A DNA stretch of 64,000 bases from Methylococcaceae bacterium (GCA_013140705.1 JABFSH010000014.1:122521-186520); one strand, 5' to 3'. Numbered from the stretch's first letter, positions 8,194 through 18,823 are shown. The notes: generated by a model not told the origin, from the sequence alone. Numbers and translations are program-made.

Positions 8194-9261
8194 CTAATCG
8201 ACTTCTGCTTTGCCGAGTTCGTCGGCTATCCAGGCCTCAAGCAGGGTATAGGTTACGGCCAGGACCACGGGACCGATAAAAATGCCGATCAGGCCAAGAC
8301 TTAGCATGCCGCCTATGACACCGGCAAAAATAAGCAGCAATGGCAGATCAGCACCCTTCTTAATAAGAAAGGGACGCAAAAAATTATCCAGGGTGCCGAC
8401 AATCACACTCCATATCAGAAGAAAGGATCCCCAGCCTGACTCCCCCATCCAGAACAGCCAGCCCACAGAAGGGAAAAGAATAAGCGCCGGTCCCAGTTGG
8501 GCGATGCAGAACATCAACATCATTGCCGAAAGCAGTGAGGCAAATGGCACACCGGCAATGGCCAGACCAATCCCTCCCAAGACTGTCTGGACGATGGCGG
8601 TCAGCCCAACGCCTAACGCTACACCGCGAATCGCCTGTCCAGCCAGAATAATGGCATTTTCGCCGCGCTCGCCTGCCAGGCGCCGACCAAAGCGCAGAAC
8701 TTTGTATGCGGCCGATTCGCCTTCTGCATACAGAATGACTGACAAGAGTACGATAAGCAGAAAGTGAATCAACATAAAGCCCAAGTCCCCGATATTGCCA
8801 AGAATCCATTTGCCGGTCTGGACAGAATAAGGAGCTACTTTGGCCATTAAGCCTTGTGAGCCTGCGTCGGCTATTTGCACCCAAAAATCGGCGAGTTTAT
8901 TTCCAACAAGTGGTAAGCTTTCAACCCAATGCGGTGGCTGCGGAAGACCGGATGTCGCAAGATTTCTGGCAAAATTGGAAATCGCGTCAACATTCTCGGC
9001 AATGGTGCTAATAGCCATCCAGAGCGGAACAACCAGCAAAAGCAACAGCGCAACCGACATGACGGCCACAGCCAGACCACTACGGCCCGACAGACGGTGT
9101 TCTAATGTTTTAAGTAGAGGCCAGGTGGCAACGACAATCATTGTCGCCCAAACGGCAGCCGCCAGAAAGGGGCGCAATACCCAGAACGACGCGGCCGTCA
9201 GCACCAGAATACAGAGTATTGCCAGTGTGGTGCGCGTCAGATCATGTTGACTATTAGCCAT
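8194..9261 (-). CDS. AI-2E family transporter (PerM/YdiK-like permease)
   Basis: A 355-residue integral membrane protein with about eight hydrophobic segments, starting at the ATG at 9261 (MANSQHDL). An upstream ATG at 9282 adds seven residues and aligns less well with relatives. It has the family's paired N-terminal helices, a periplasmic-type amphipathic middle region (about residues 95-150), and the C-terminal block with LRPFLIKKGADLPLLLIFAG and GMLSLGLIGIFIGPV. Members have been linked to export of small molecules or to Na+/H+ exchange, but the substrate here cannot be told. It is a monocistronic gene, convergent with nothing nearby. Confidence 0.85.
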   Translation of the reverse strand: MANSQHDLTRTTLAILCILVLTAASFWVLRPFLAAAVWATMIVVATWPLLKTLEHRLSGRSGLAVAVMSVALLLLLVVPLWMAISTIAENVDAISNFARNLATSGLPQPPHWVESLPLVGNKLADFWVQIADAGSQGLMAKVAPYSVQTGKWILGNIGDLGFMLIHFLLIVLLSVILYAEGESAAYKVLRFGRRLAGERGENAIILAGQAIRGVALGVGLTAIVQTVLGGIGLAIAGVPFASLLSAMMLMFCIAQLGPALILFPSVGWLFWMGESGWGSFLLIWSVIVGTLDNFLRPFLIKKGADLPLLLIFAGVIGGMLSLGLIGIFIGPVVLAVTYTLLEAWIADELGKAEVD

Positions 9262-9394
9262 GAAGACTCGCTTTAAATGCATTAATCTTAATTAACTCAA
9301 GATAGAAGCCTTGCGTTAAACCAACGTTCTATTTAAACCTGTGCGATCTGGCCGACAACTGCAAAGGGTTCCACAAACCGATCATCATTCTACG

Positions 9395-9916
9395 TCAGTG
9401 GATATGTACCTCTCGCGACTTTACCGTATCGCTGCTACGCAAAATATAGCGATCCGCGTCATTGATCATCCTTGTTCCATCATCATTTAGCTGTATGAGT
9501 GTCCCTTCATTTTCTATATGATAGTGTCGTGTACTGGTCCCGCCCTTGGTTGGCGTTAAAACAACGGTATGATTTTCATCATTCCAGCTATATTTCCCTT
9601 TTTCATAAAACTCCTTTGAAGACTCTTTTGCGGGCTGTGTCACCAACAGATAAATGTTGTTTTGTTTTAAAGAAAGCGTAGCTTTAATCCCGGTGCAATC
9701 TTTGCAAGGGAGAAAGCCGTAAAAAATACCATGAAACGCAAGACTCTTATCGGTAGGATTTTCATGTGCAGTGTGATCTGTCGCTTTCTGATAATTCTTT
9801 GCACGCGCTCTGACGAAACTTTGTTGAGCTTCCAGGTCTGTTGCTGCCATTGCCGGTATGGCAGAAAGCAGACTGGTAAAAAGAAACAATGCCAATTGGT
9901 TTTTTAATGTTCTCAT
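9395..9916 (-). CDS. NlpE N-terminal-domain periplasmic protein
   Basis: A 173-residue protein with a clear signal peptide ending at a signal-peptidase-I-type site (SAIPAMA-AT). There is no lipobox, so unlike NlpE it is predicted soluble in the periplasm. The mature part contains the NlpE domain hallmark GFLPCKDCTGIKATLSL with the CxxC pair, then beta-strand segments (YEKGKYSWNDENHTVVL). NlpE senses copper or envelope stress in enterics. The role here is inferred as envelope or copper-stress related. It is divergent from the LysR gene at 10205. Confidence 0.75.
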   Translation of the reverse strand: MRTLKNQLALFLFTSLLSAIPAMAATDLEAQQSFVRARAKNYQKATDHTAHENPTDKSLAFHGIFYGFLPCKDCTGIKATLSLKQNNIYLLVTQPAKESSKEFYEKGKYSWNDENHTVVLTPTKGGTSTRHYHIENEGTLIQLNDDGTRMINDADRYILRSSDTVKSREVHIH

Positions 9917-10204
9917 GATAATTTTCCATAAAATTGACGAGTACTTGTAAAACGGAGTGGAAAATTTACCAGATTTACCAAAGATGAGCTTCTAAATTTG
10001 TCAAAAAACTGGCCAGAACTCGCATTTGGGTTGAAAAACTGTGTTTTATCAACCTTGAGGATTTTAAAAAATCCCGAATCGAAGTTTGAACGGGTATAAC
10101 CTTCATTGCGTTGACTCCAACCTTTGATTTGATAGGAATCGTGTATCGCCGCTTCATAGTGAAAAAATCTTCGTGTACGCATGATCTAAATAAAGAGCGA
10201 AATA
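9917..10204. other. Divergent intergenic region between the NlpE-like and LysR genes
   Basis: A 288-bp AT-rich spacer that must hold promoters for both divergent genes. No convincing gene is present; a possible 89-codon frame on the minus strand has low-complexity content and no family features. Confidence 0.5.
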
Positions 10205-11125
10205 ATGGATAAAATCAATAATATGCAAGTGTTTTGCCGAATTGTCGAGTTAGGCACATTCACCGCCGTAGCACGAGAAATGAATCTATCAGCGATGATG
10301 ATCAGCAAATACATGGCGCAATTGGAAGAATCGCTTGGGGTTAGCCTGTTGAATAGAACAACCCGACAAATCAGCTTGACGGAAGCAGGCGAACTGTATT
10401 ATCACCGTAGCAAACAGCTCCTGGATGACTTTCTGGAACTGGATGAAATTACCTCACAACTGGGGAAAAACATTAAAGGCACTCTAAAAGTAAGAGCACC
10501 GATTGATTTTGGCGGACTGTATATGGTTCCTGCGATTGAAGCCTATCAACGTCTTTATCCCCATGTAAAGGTTTTAATGTCCTTGCATAATAGCCATGTC
10601 AATTTGGGCGATGGCGAATTTGACTTGGCAATTTTGGTAACCGATACGCTGGATTTGGGCGTGGTTGCCAGAAAAATTGCTGAAACCCGCTTATGTACCT
10701 ATGCATCGCCCCAGTATCTGGCCAAATACGGCAAGCCTGAAAAAATTGATGCGTTAAGTGCGCATCGATGTCTGCATTATATCGATACACCCCACAGAGA
10801 TTATTGGATATTCCAAGTCGGTATAGAAGAGGTTAAAATTAAACCCAACTGGCATTTTGCCTCCAATAATGGCAGAGCATTATGTCAAGCGGCGGCACTG
10901 GGAATGGGCATCACGCAAGCGCCCGAAATATCAGCGGTCAACTATTTGGCGCATGGACAGTTGATTGAAATACTTCAGGATTTCGGTATTTCTTCACTGG
11001 CCATTTATGCCACTTATTTGCAAAGGCGATTCCTGCCAGCTAAATTGTCTACGTTTGTTGAATTTTTATGTGTCTATTTTGCAGACAGCAAAACCGGCAT
11101 TACTCACAAAAACACTCCAGCTTGA
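10205..11125 (+). CDS. LysR-family transcriptional regulator
   Basis: A 306-residue protein with an N-terminal winged helix-turn-helix (residues 1-60; MQVFCRIVELGTFTAVAREM, then RTTRQISLTEAGELYYHRS) and a C-terminal substrate-binding domain of the periplasmic-binding fold (about 90-295). It resembles the common gammaproteobacterial group that regulates a divergently transcribed gene. The divergent neighbour is the NlpE-like gene, a possible target. The effector is unknown. The TetR gene follows 47 bp downstream in the same direction. Confidence 0.88.
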   Translation: MDKINNMQVFCRIVELGTFTAVAREMNLSAMMISKYMAQLEESLGVSLLNRTTRQISLTEAGELYYHRSKQLLDDFLELDEITSQLGKNIKGTLKVRAPIDFGGLYMVPAIEAYQRLYPHVKVLMSLHNSHVNLGDGEFDLAILVTDTLDLGVVARKIAETRLCTYASPQYLAKYGKPEKIDALSAHRCLHYIDTPHRDYWIFQVGIEEVKIKPNWHFASNNGRALCQAAALGMGITQAPEISAVNYLAHGQLIEILQDFGISSLAIYATYLQRRFLPAKLSTFVEFLCVYFADSKTGITHKNTPA

Positions 11126-11172
11126 AAAAATGATAATTTTGAAGATCACGCAGGACTAAGGCGCACTCACTC

Positions 11173-11784
11173 ATGGCAAGAAGAAGCGAACACAGTCAAC
11201 AGGAAATCAAGGATATGATCCTGAAAACAGCTGAAACCATCGTAATCAACGAAGGCCTCTCAGCACTCAATGCACGCAGGATTGCCATGACTGTGGGATA
11301 TACCGTAGGTTCGATATATATGGTGTTCGACAATATGGCTGATCTTTTACTGCATGTTAAGTCAAGAACACTCGATGATATCGCCTTGCATCTGGAACAA
11401 ATTCAGAATCTGGATGCCGCACAAAGCATCGAGGAACTGGCCAAAGCCTATTTAATCTATGCCAATCAAAACTTTAACCGATGGCAGATGATCTTTGAAA
11501 ATCCTTTGTCAAAAGAGACGACGGAAAGTCCCTGGTATCAGCAAAAAATTGACCATATTTTTAGCCTGATCGAAAAACAGTTTGCCAGATTGGCACCGCA
11601 AGGCTCCAGTAGCCAAAACAAGCGTGCTGCCCGGGCCTTATGGGGTGGTGTCCATGGTATTTGTTCGCTGTCCCTGTCAGGCACACTGGAAGCCGTGGGT
11701 GTCGATGATGTCGAAGAGAGTGTGGTGCTATTGGTAAGATGCTTTATTCAAGGCTGGGCAAGTTCATCAACTGCTGACCGTTAA
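11173..11784 (+). CDS. TetR-family transcriptional regulator with WHG-type C-terminal domain
   Basis: A 203-residue protein. The N-terminal helix-turn-helix spans about residues 10-55 (INEGLSALNARRIAMTVGYT, GSIYMVF). The ligand domain has the ALWGGVHGICSLSLSG segment typical of the WHG/TetR_C_33 subgroup. It lies just after the LysR gene on the same strand; whether the two share a transcript is unclear. The targets and ligand cannot be told from the sequence. Confidence 0.85.
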   Translation: MARRSEHSQQEIKDMILKTAETIVINEGLSALNARRIAMTVGYTVGSIYMVFDNMADLLLHVKSRTLDDIALHLEQIQNLDAAQSIEELAKAYLIYANQNFNRWQMIFENPLSKETTESPWYQQKIDHIFSLIEKQFARLAPQGSSSQNKRAARALWGGVHGICSLSLSGTLEAVGVDDVEESVVLLVRCFIQGWASSSTADR

Positions 11785-11921
11785 CATTTAAAATCAGTAA
11801 CAAAGGCTGCTTGCTGAGTGGTGTGTATGCAAATTACAGACTTCAACTCCGCTCAGCCGGCGATCAATTTGTTCACAAAATCGTTACGTCAACTGCTTAG
11901 CCGTTTATCCCCGTACTAAAA

Positions 11922-13088
11922 CTATTCGCTCTGTACCCTGTTATTTGGCAGGCAAAGAGACACAAAAAAAGTGGCCGCCAACACCAATCCGCCCAATGCC
12001 AACATACTAGTCACGGGATCGACCTGTTTGGATGCCGCCAATGTATATCCGCCGACTGCTATCAGCATGGCAAGATTTTGGAAAAAGTTTTGCAGCGCCA
12101 CTGCGCTACCGCTACCAATACTATTTTGGCCTTGTTCCTGTAAAACCGCATTGATGGGGACGATAAACATGCCTCCCATCGTGCCGATTAAAAGCAATAC
12201 CAAACGCGCCGGCCACAGACTTGCCGTCAAACTCAGGCCAATGATTGAAACAGCCATCAAATAAGCTGGTATTCTGACTCGGCGTAGGCGCTCCAGCGAA
12301 ATTAAACCGGGTACGATGGCTGACCCCGTGATGATGCCGATCGCAAGAAATAACGTGAGCTCGGCAATTTCAGTAGCATTTTTAGAGAACAAAACCAGCG
12401 GAGCCCAAGCGATAATGATGACGCGTAATGTAGCGGCTGTAGCCCAAAATAAGGAGCCTCCCAGAATGGCAAATCGCGATTGTGAGGTAACGAAAAAAAG
12501 ACTCATTTGCTGGCCGAATATGACCAGTTTAGAACCGGATTCGGTTTCTTTGCTCCTGTTTACCGGTAACCATAGAGTAACCAGCGCTGATGCGAGAAAC
12601 AGGATGATCGTTCCTGCAAGCGCCCAGACTGTCGAATAATCGGCAACTTTTGCACCCACCATCATACCCAAAAGGATGGCCAATATCGTGGAACCTTCAA
12701 TCCAGCTGTTCGCTTTCACTAAAAACGCATGCCCAGCCAGTTCCGGCAAAATTCCATATTTGGCTGGGCTGTAAATGGCAGCTCCTAAACCAACAATACA
12801 GTAAGCTAGTAGAGGCTCAACTTTTACCAGCAACAGCCCTGCCCCCAGCGCTTTTATCAGGTTAGCGATAATTAATACTCTGGACTTGGCATATTGATCG
12901 GCCACATGACCCACCCAGGGCGCGAAGATGACAAACGATAACAGAAATGAGCTTTGCAGGGCGGGAATATACCAACTCTCAGTATGAGAGGATTGCATGA
13001 CAATCGCGATAACCGTAAACAAGATGGCATTATCAGCAAATGCGGACAGAAATTGGGCAATCAATAAAGGATAGATTTGTTTGTTCAT
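11922..13088 (-). CDS. lplT: Lysophospholipid transporter LplT (major facilitator superfamily)
   Basis: A 388-residue protein with about twelve membrane helices, starting at the ATG at 13088 (MNKQIYPLLIAQFLSAFADN), which matches the start of LplT proteins; the longer reading from 13145 adds a non-conserved tail. Family features include LSAFADNAILFTVIA in helix 1, AIYSPAKYGILPEL and GGMFIVPINAVLQEQG. LplT flips lysophosphatidylethanolamine across the inner membrane for re-acylation by Aas. No aas gene is adjacent here. Confidence 0.85.
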   Translation of the reverse strand: MNKQIYPLLIAQFLSAFADNAILFTVIAIVMQSSHTESWYIPALQSSFLLSFVIFAPWVGHVADQYAKSRVLIIANLIKALGAGLLLVKVEPLLAYCIVGLGAAIYSPAKYGILPELAGHAFLVKANSWIEGSTILAILLGMMVGAKVADYSTVWALAGTIILFLASALVTLWLPVNRSKETESGSKLVIFGQQMSLFFVTSQSRFAILGGSLFWATAATLRVIIIAWAPLVLFSKNATEIAELTLFLAIGIITGSAIVPGLISLERLRRVRIPAYLMAVSIIGLSLTASLWPARLVLLLIGTMGGMFIVPINAVLQEQGQNSIGSGSAVALQNFFQNLAMLIAVGGYTLAASKQVDPVTSMLALGGLVLAATFFVSLCLPNNRVQSE

Positions 13089-13377
13089 ACAGTGACCCCA
13101 CCCGTCGAGGCAGAAAGAAAATTTATCATCCAACCCGATTGGCAAGATACTACTTTAGCTAAATCATCATCACAGCTGGCTAACGGGAACGGTGGCTGTG
13201 TTAAATTTATATACTTTTTACGTTCCTGGCGAACCCTTTGGCTGGCCCTGTCAAACCATATACATATGTGGGGCCGCTTGATGATATCGATTCTCTTTTC
13301 GTGGCAATTGATTCCACCCTGTGCGGGCGATTTATGCCGCCCTACTTACGGCATTAATATCGAGTTGCCTGATAAAC

Positions 13378-14157
13378 TCAACTGTTTTGTATTTCTGCGT
13401 AAAGCGCACGGTATTCGTCAGTTAATTTGTGATTGGGAACGTGATGCACCAGGGGTTGTGATGCCGAGTGCGACTCTCTGACCTTCACCGAAGGAGAAAT
13501 CATCGCAGCTAACACCGGAAGCCCTTCAGCGATCAGTTGATCTACCAGCTGGCGCGGGAGGTTGGCTTGTTTCTGGAATTGATTGACGACTATGCCCTCG
13601 ATATGAAGGTTTTGATTATGATCAGACTTCACTTCAGAAATGGTCTGCATCAATGTATACAATGCCTCTCGGGAGAACATGTCGCAATCAAATGGAATCA
13701 GACATTTTTCGGCAGAAATCAGCGCGGATTGGCTGTAGAAATTCAAGACTGGCGGGGTATCGATATAAATGTCATCAAATCCTTCCAGTTTTTCCAACGC
13801 TTCCTTTAACTTGAATATTTTCATGCGTGATTCGAGTCTGGCCTGCAAAGGCTCAAGATCGGGATGTGATGGGATAACAAACAGATTAGGAAAAGGCGTT
13901 TCGTGAATCACATTTTCCAGCCCGGAGGAATTATTGCCGCCAAACAACGACAGGCTCAGGCAATCTTTAAAGAACAGCGCGATAGTTTTGTCACTGTCGG
14001 TCACCTTGCCACCTAACAGGTATTGCGTTGAATTACCTTGAATATCCAGGTCAATCACTAAAGTACGTTTACCTTCAACAGCAGCAATGGCGGCCAGATT
14101 ACAGGTAATCGTTGATTTGCCGACACCACCTTTTTGATTGAAAATAACCCTGCGCAT
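13378..14157 (-). CDS. ParA/MinD-family ATPase
   Basis: A 259-residue cytosolic ATPase with the deviant Walker A motif KGGVGKST close to the N-terminus, the switch region LVIDLDIQGNSTQYLLGG and the Walker B-like DDIYIDTPPVLNF. The start at 14157 (MRRVIF) is chosen because AGGA lies upstream at ribosome-binding distance; an ATG 12 bp earlier is possible. There is no parB beside it, so this is an orphan ParA and may position a cellular cargo and not the chromosome. Orphan ParA proteins of this kind are common in gammaproteobacteria. Confidence 0.85.
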   Translation of the reverse strand: MRRVIFNQKGGVGKSTITCNLAAIAAVEGKRTLVIDLDIQGNSTQYLLGGKVTDSDKTIALFFKDCLSLSLFGGNNSSGLENVIHETPFPNLFVIPSHPDLEPLQARLESRMKIFKLKEALEKLEGFDDIYIDTPPVLNFYSQSALISAEKCLIPFDCDMFSREALYTLMQTISEVKSDHNQNLHIEGIVVNQFQKQANLPRQLVDQLIAEGLPVLAAMISPSVKVRESHSASQPLVHHVPNHKLTDEYRALYAEIQNS

Positions 14158-14219
14158 ATTATTCCTCATGAAATCAGATAGATAAAAGTCGCCTTATTAT
14201 AAGGCCTAGTCCAGCAATA

Positions 14220-14705
14220 TCAAATACGGATGAAGGTTTTACCCTGACAGACAGGACACTCTGGAATCTGACTCGGTGTTTTAAACGCTATCTCCTTGCC
14301 GCAATCGTCACAAATAAATGTTCCGGGAATGGTGATGTCGCCACTATGGTAGGTATGGGTTTCTGCCAGTTGTTGCAACTTGGCCAGCTCAATGCGTGTC
14401 TTATCGGCAATGCTCAGGAAAGCATCCAGCGCAAAATTTTCCAGTAATTCGACATCGAACTTAAACCAGTCTGATAAGGAACGGCTGTTTTCTGCGTCCG
14501 ACAATCCTTGCGCGGCATGTTCAACATCCCGTTTCACAAAACCGGATACTTTATCCAATTCTTCGTTCGATAAGTTGCCAACCTTACGAATTTTATCCTT
14601 TGAAATTTCCAGGGCATCAGCAAACGAATGCAGCGTATCATCCATGGCTTCATAAATATGCTCCATCAGATTGGTGTAGGCGTTAATCAATTTATTCTTG
14701 TCCAT
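14220..14705 (-). CDS. ybeL: YbeL/DUF1451 family zinc-ribbon protein
   Basis: A 161-residue protein, mostly helical, with a C-terminal zinc ribbon made of CDDC and CPVC (FICDDCGKEIAFK and ECPVCQGKTF). The helical N-terminal two thirds match the DUF1451 family. It is divergent from leuS, and E. coli ybeL also sits next to leuS, so the synteny supports the call. The molecular function is unknown. Confidence 0.85.
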   Translation of the reverse strand: MDKNKLINAYTNLMEHIYEAMDDTLHSFADALEISKDKIRKVGNLSNEELDKVSGFVKRDVEHAAQGLSDAENSRSLSDWFKFDVELLENFALDAFLSIADKTRIELAKLQQLAETHTYHSGDITIPGTFICDDCGKEIAFKTPSQIPECPVCQGKTFIRI

Positions 14706-14787
14706 GGTACAACTCCCAAAAATGGCGCTTTAGATTTAGTTCACTGTACGGTATTCTAACGCTTTTGACCGGTAAAAGACGAGAAGG

Positions 14788-17241
14788 ATGCAAGAAAATT
14801 ATCAGCCGCTCGCTATAGAGCAAAAAGTACAGTCCGCCTGGGAGGTTTCCGGCGTTTTTAGCGCATCGAATGCTTCCAACCGAGACAAATATTATTGCCT
14901 GTCCATGTTTCCATATCCCAGCGGCAAATTACATATGGGGCATGTGCGCAATTACACGATTGGTGATGTCATCAGCCGGTATCAACGCATGCTGGGAAAA
15001 AATGTCATGCAGCCCATGGGGTGGGATGCATTTGGTTTACCGGCAGAAAATGCCGCCATGCAGCATGGCGTGCATCCGGCAGACTGGACTTACGCGAATA
15101 TTGACTACATGCGCGACCAGTTGAAACGCCTGGGATTTGGCTATGACTGGCAGCGCGAAATTGCTACCTGCGATCCGAATTACTACAAATGGGAACAATG
15201 GTTTTTTCTTAAATTATTAAAAAAAGGTCTGGTCTACAAAAAAACCGCGCCGGTAAACTGGTGCCCCAATGACATGACCGTTCTGGCCAATGAACAAGTC
15301 ATTGATGGCTGTTGCTGGCGTTGCGATACGAAAGTGGAACGCAAGGAAATCGCACAGTGGTTTCTTAAAATCACCGCGTATGCCGATGAATTACTGGCAT
15401 CGCTGGAATCACTGGATGGCTGGCCAGAACAGGTCAAAACCATGCAGGCCAACTGGATAGGTCGTTCAGAAGGCGTTGAAATGGATTTTCCGGTTCCGGA
15501 TCTGGCGCTGCCACTACGGATATACACGACGCGTCCGGATACATTAATGGGCGTCACCTACCTTGCTGTTGCAGCCGAGCATCCTCTAGCGTTAAAAGCA
15601 GCAGAAAATAATGCTGATATTCGTGTTTTCATCGAAGACTGCAAACTGATGGAAACCTCGGAAGCCGCCATGGAGACCATGGAAAAACGCGGCATCAATT
15701 CAGGCATTAAAGCCCTGCATCCGATTACAGGCGAACTTATACCGGTGTGGATCGCCAATTTTGTATTGATGGGTTATGGTACCGGCGCCGTTATGTCGGT
15801 TCCTGCGCACGATCAGCGTGACTATGAATTTGCCGTCAAATACGGCCTTCCGATCAAACAAGTCATTTTTGCCAAAGACGGGTCGGAGGATGATTGTTCA
15901 GAGCGGGCCTTCACCGTTAAAGGCCAATTAAAAAACTCTGGAAAGTTCGACGATTTAACCTCTGAACAAGCTTTTGTAGGTATCGCCGAAGCCCTTGAAA
16001 AAGACCATAAAGGGCAAAGGAAAGTCAATTTCCGACTGCGCGACTGGGGCGTTTCCCGGCAGCGGTATTGGGGCGCTCCCATCCCCGTAATATACTGCAC
16101 GGACTGCGGCACCGTTCCTGTTCCGGAACAGGAACTACCTGTTGAACTGCCTCGAGATGTTGTCCTGGACGGCTCCCAATCGCCTTTAGTGGCACATCCG
16201 ACTTTTTCTCATGTGGATTGCCCTCAATGCGGCAAAGCAGCCAGGCGTGAAACCGATACGTTTGACACCTTCATGGAGTCGTCCTGGTATTTTGCCAGGT
16301 TCGCCTGCAATAAAGCCGACTCAATGTTGACAGCGAGTGCCAATTACTGGTTACCAGTCGATCATTACATTGGCGGCATTGAGCATGCCATTTTGCATTT
16401 GCTTTATGCCCGATTCTACACGAAATTGTTGCGCGATGAAGGCTTGTTGGCTTGCGATGAACCGTTCAAGCGACTGTTAACGCAGGGAATGGTACTCAAA
16501 GATGGCAGCAAGATGTCCAAATCGAAAGGCAATACAGTTGATCCACAAGGTCTGATTGATCAATACGGTGCTGACACCGTACGTTTGTTCATCATGTTTG
16601 CTGCACCTCCCGAGCAGTCTCTGGAATGGTCTGATAGCGGCGTGGAAGGGGGATTCAGATTTCTCAAACGCTTATGGAAGCAGGCCTATTTGCATATCGT
16701 TGCGGGTGGGGGATCGGCAAAAGCACTGAAAAAACAGGAACTCACTGAAGAACAACAATCGATTCGCCGACATCTGCATCTAACCATCCAGAAAGTCAGT
16801 GACGACTTTGGCAGGCGCTTTACTTTTAATACAGCCATAGCAGCGAACATGGAGCTTATCAATACACTGTCAAGATTTACCGATGAATCACAGAATGCCA
16901 AAGCCATTCGCCAGGAAGCCCTGGAAGCCATTGTCCTGATGCTGTCACCCATCGTCCCTCACATCTGTCATCAATTGTGGCTCGACTTGGGACATACTGA
17001 ACCCGTAGTCAGTCAGGCTTGGCCAGTCGTTGACGCCAGCGCGCTTGAACAGGATTCCATCGAATGGATTGTCCAGGTGAACGGTAAACTTCGCAGTAAA
17101 GTATCGGTTTCAGTGAACGCCACTAACCCTGAAATTGAGACTGTCGCCTTAACTGATGAACTGGTACTGCGTTTTATCGAGGGTAAGCCCATCAAAAAAG
17201 TTATTGTGGTACCTAAAAAATTGATAAACATCGTAGTTTAA
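14788..17241 (+). CDS. leuS: Leucyl-tRNA synthetase
   Basis: An 817-residue class I aminoacyl-tRNA synthetase, slightly shorter than the E. coli enzyme (860). The HIGH-type motif is in [16 protein letters not shown] (about residues 42-57), the editing domain spans about residues 220-420, and the KMSKS motif is in [16 protein letters not shown] (about 570-585). The C-terminal anticodon-binding and leucine-specific regions are present. It charges tRNA-Leu and edits mischarged tRNA. It is the first gene of a leuS-lptE-holA operon, arranged as in E. coli. Confidence 0.97.
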   Translation: MQENYQPLAIEQKVQSAWEVSGVFSASNASNRDKYYCLSMFPYPSGKLHMGHVRNYTIGDVISRYQRMLGKNVMQPMGWDAFGLPAENAAMQHGVHPADWTYANIDYMRDQLKRLGFGYDWQREIATCDPNYYKWEQWFFLKLLKKGLVYKKTAPVNWCPNDMTVLANEQVIDGCCWRCDTKVERKEIAQWFLKITAYADELLASLESLDGWPEQVKTMQANWIGRSEGVEMDFPVPDLALPLRIYTTRPDTLMGVTYLAVAAEHPLALKAAENNADIRVFIEDCKLMETSEAAMETMEKRGINSGIKALHPITGELIPVWIANFVLMGYGTGAVMSVPAHDQRDYEFAVKYGLPIKQVIFAKDGSEDDCSERAFTVKGQLKNSGKFDDLTSEQAFVGIAEALEKDHKGQRKVNFRLRDWGVSRQRYWGAPIPVIYCTDCGTVPVPEQELPVELPRDVVLDGSQSPLVAHPTFSHVDCPQCGKAARRETDTFDTFMESSWYFARFACNKADSMLTASANYWLPVDHYIGGIEHAILHLLYARFYTKLLRDEGLLACDEPFKRLLTQGMVLKDGSKMSKSKGNTVDPQGLIDQYGADTVRLFIMFAAPPEQSLEWSDSGVEGGFRFLKRLWKQAYLHIVAGGGSAKALKKQELTEEQQSIRRHLHLTIQKVSDDFGRRFTFNTAIAANMELINTLSRFTDESQNAKAIRQEALEAIVLMLSPIVPHICHQLWLDLGHTEPVVSQAWPVVDASALEQDSIEWIVQVNGKLRSKVSVSVNATNPEIETVALTDELVLRFIEGKPIKKVIVVPKKLINIVV

Positions 17242-17252
17242 GAGGAATGACA

Positions 17253-17804
17253 GTGCTGAATAATTCTATAGTTACCTGTTATTTTAATCAAAAGGCATCA
17301 CGCAAGCCCATGCACAAATGGCTGATAGTCTGGTTGATTTTCCTTCTGCCCGGATGTGGCTTTCATCTGCGTGGAGATTATCAGATACCGCAGTCACTTA
17401 AAAATGTTTATTTGCAGGGCGAATCGGCAGAACTTCATGAAGTTTTTAGCAAAACAGTCCAGGCATCGTCCGGTCAACTGCTAAAGTCACAGGAAAAGGC
17501 GGGGACCACTATCAAATTCTTTAACGAAAGCATGAATCGGCGAGTTTTATCACTAAGCGCCCGAGGCCGCGCGAATGATTTTGAATTGGTCTATCGTCTC
17601 GAATATGAACTTGCCGCTGGCAATGCCGTTGTCCTGCCACGTCAATCGATAGAAGTAAGACGTGAATACTATAACGATCAACAGGATATCATCGCCAAGG
17701 ATAACGAAGAAGTAGTTATTCGCAACGAAATGTATCAACAGGCTGTGCGCGCCATCATCAATCGTGCTCGAATGGCTCTGGAAACAAATGCCAAATTGAA
17801 ATAG
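17253..17804 (+). CDS. lptE: LPS-assembly lipoprotein LptE
   Basis: An outer-membrane lipoprotein that plugs the LptD barrel for lipopolysaccharide export. The lipobox LPGC followed by GFHLRGDYQIPQSLKNVY is typical of LptE. The start is uncertain. GTG at 17253 has AGAGGA six bases upstream, ATG at 17247 overlaps that site, and ATG at 17310 would give the most typical short signal peptide (MHKWLIVWLIFLLPGC) but has a poorly spaced Shine-Dalgarno. It lies 11 bp after leuS and 2 bp before holA. Confidence 0.9.
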   Translation: MLNNSIVTCYFNQKASRKPMHKWLIVWLIFLLPGCGFHLRGDYQIPQSLKNVYLQGESAELHEVFSKTVQASSGQLLKSQEKAGTTIKFFNESMNRRVLSLSARGRANDFELVYRLEYELAAGNAVVLPRQSIEVRREYYNDQQDIIAKDNEEVVIRNEMYQQAVRAIINRARMALETNAKLK

Positions 17805-17806
17805 CG

Positions 17807-18823
17807 ATGCGCCTTAAACCGGAACAACTCAGTGCGTCGTTACAAAAAAGGCTGGTCCCGGTTTATCTAATAACCGGTGACGAACCCCTGCAGATGGGGG
17901 AGCTTGCAGATGCCATCCGAAAAACAGCTCGTCAACAAGGTTATGAGTCCCGAGAAGTCATTTCTGTCGATAATGGCTTTGCATGGGGGCAATTAAGTTT
18001 TTCGGCAAACTCCCTATCTCTTTTCGCCGAAAAAAAAATAATCGACTTAAGAATACCTTCCGGTGCGCCTGGCGTGGATGGTTCGAAGGCATTAATTGCG
18101 TATTGCGAACGCTTGCCGGAAGATAACTTATTACTGATCACAGCTGGAAAAATAGCCAGCTCAGCGTTTAAAAGCCGTTGGCTTGAAACAGTCGATAAAA
18201 CTGGAATTATTGTTCAGGTCTGGCCTTTGGAAAGTCACGACTTATTACGCTGGTTACAACAACGCATGCAGCAAAGAGGCCTTTCAACCGAGCCTGAAGG
18301 GATTAAAATACTGGCATCTAAAATTGAGGGAAATCTATTGGCCGCTGCTCAGGAAATTGAGAAGCTTTATGTGCTGTATGGCGAGGGAAAACTGAGTGCT
18401 CAGCAAATTCTCGATGTTGTGGCCGACAGTTCACGTTATGATGTTTTCAAACTGGTGGATGCCCTACTGGCCCAGGATATCGATCGTATCGTTAAAATTC
18501 TATTTGGTCTTCAAGCTGAGGGCATGGCCGCTCCGGTGGTGTTATGGGCGTTGACTCGAGAGGCAAGAATGTTAATCAAAATACGGCAGGCGCTAAGTCA
18601 GGGGCAAAGCAAGGACGTGGTATTCAAAAGCAACCAAATTTGGGACAAACGCAGACCTCTGGTTGATAACGCGCTAATCCGCTTGACAGAAAATGTGTTA
18701 AATAAAATCCTGACCCTCGGCGCAAAAGCTGACCGGCAGATCAAAGGCCAGCAACAGGGCGATGCCTGGGAATCGATGCTTGAAATTTGCCTGAAATTTG
18801 CTTCAGTAGAAATTGGAAACTGA
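17807..18823 (+). CDS. holA: DNA polymerase III delta subunit
   Basis: A 338-residue AAA+-fold clamp-loader subunit with the N-terminal segment PVYLITGDEPLQMGELADAI, the usual degenerate nucleotide site, and the C-terminal collar domain with YDVFKLVDALLAQD and VLWALTREARML. Delta opens the beta clamp. It is the third gene of the leuS-lptE-holA operon and starts 2 bp after lptE. The nadD gene that often follows is absent here; two tRNA genes come next on the other strand. Confidence 0.93.
   Translation: MRLKPEQLSASLQKRLVPVYLITGDEPLQMGELADAIRKTARQQGYESREVISVDNGFAWGQLSFSANSLSLFAEKKIIDLRIPSGAPGVDGSKALIAYCERLPEDNLLLITAGKIASSAFKSRWLETVDKTGIIVQVWPLESHDLLRWLQQRMQQRGLSTEPEGIKILASKIEGNLLAAAQEIEKLYVLYGEGKLSAQQILDVVADSSRYDVFKLVDALLAQDIDRIVKILFGLQAEGMAAPVVLWALTREARMLIKIRQALSQGQSKDVVFKSNQIWDKRRPLVDNALIRLTENVLNKILTLGAKADRQIKGQQQGDAWESMLEICLKFASVEIGN

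Noticed and set aside
9913..10182. 89-codon minus-strand frame upstream of the NlpE-like gene
   Set aside because: No family pattern, overlaps the divergent promoter region and the NlpE-like start, and the composition is not protein-like.
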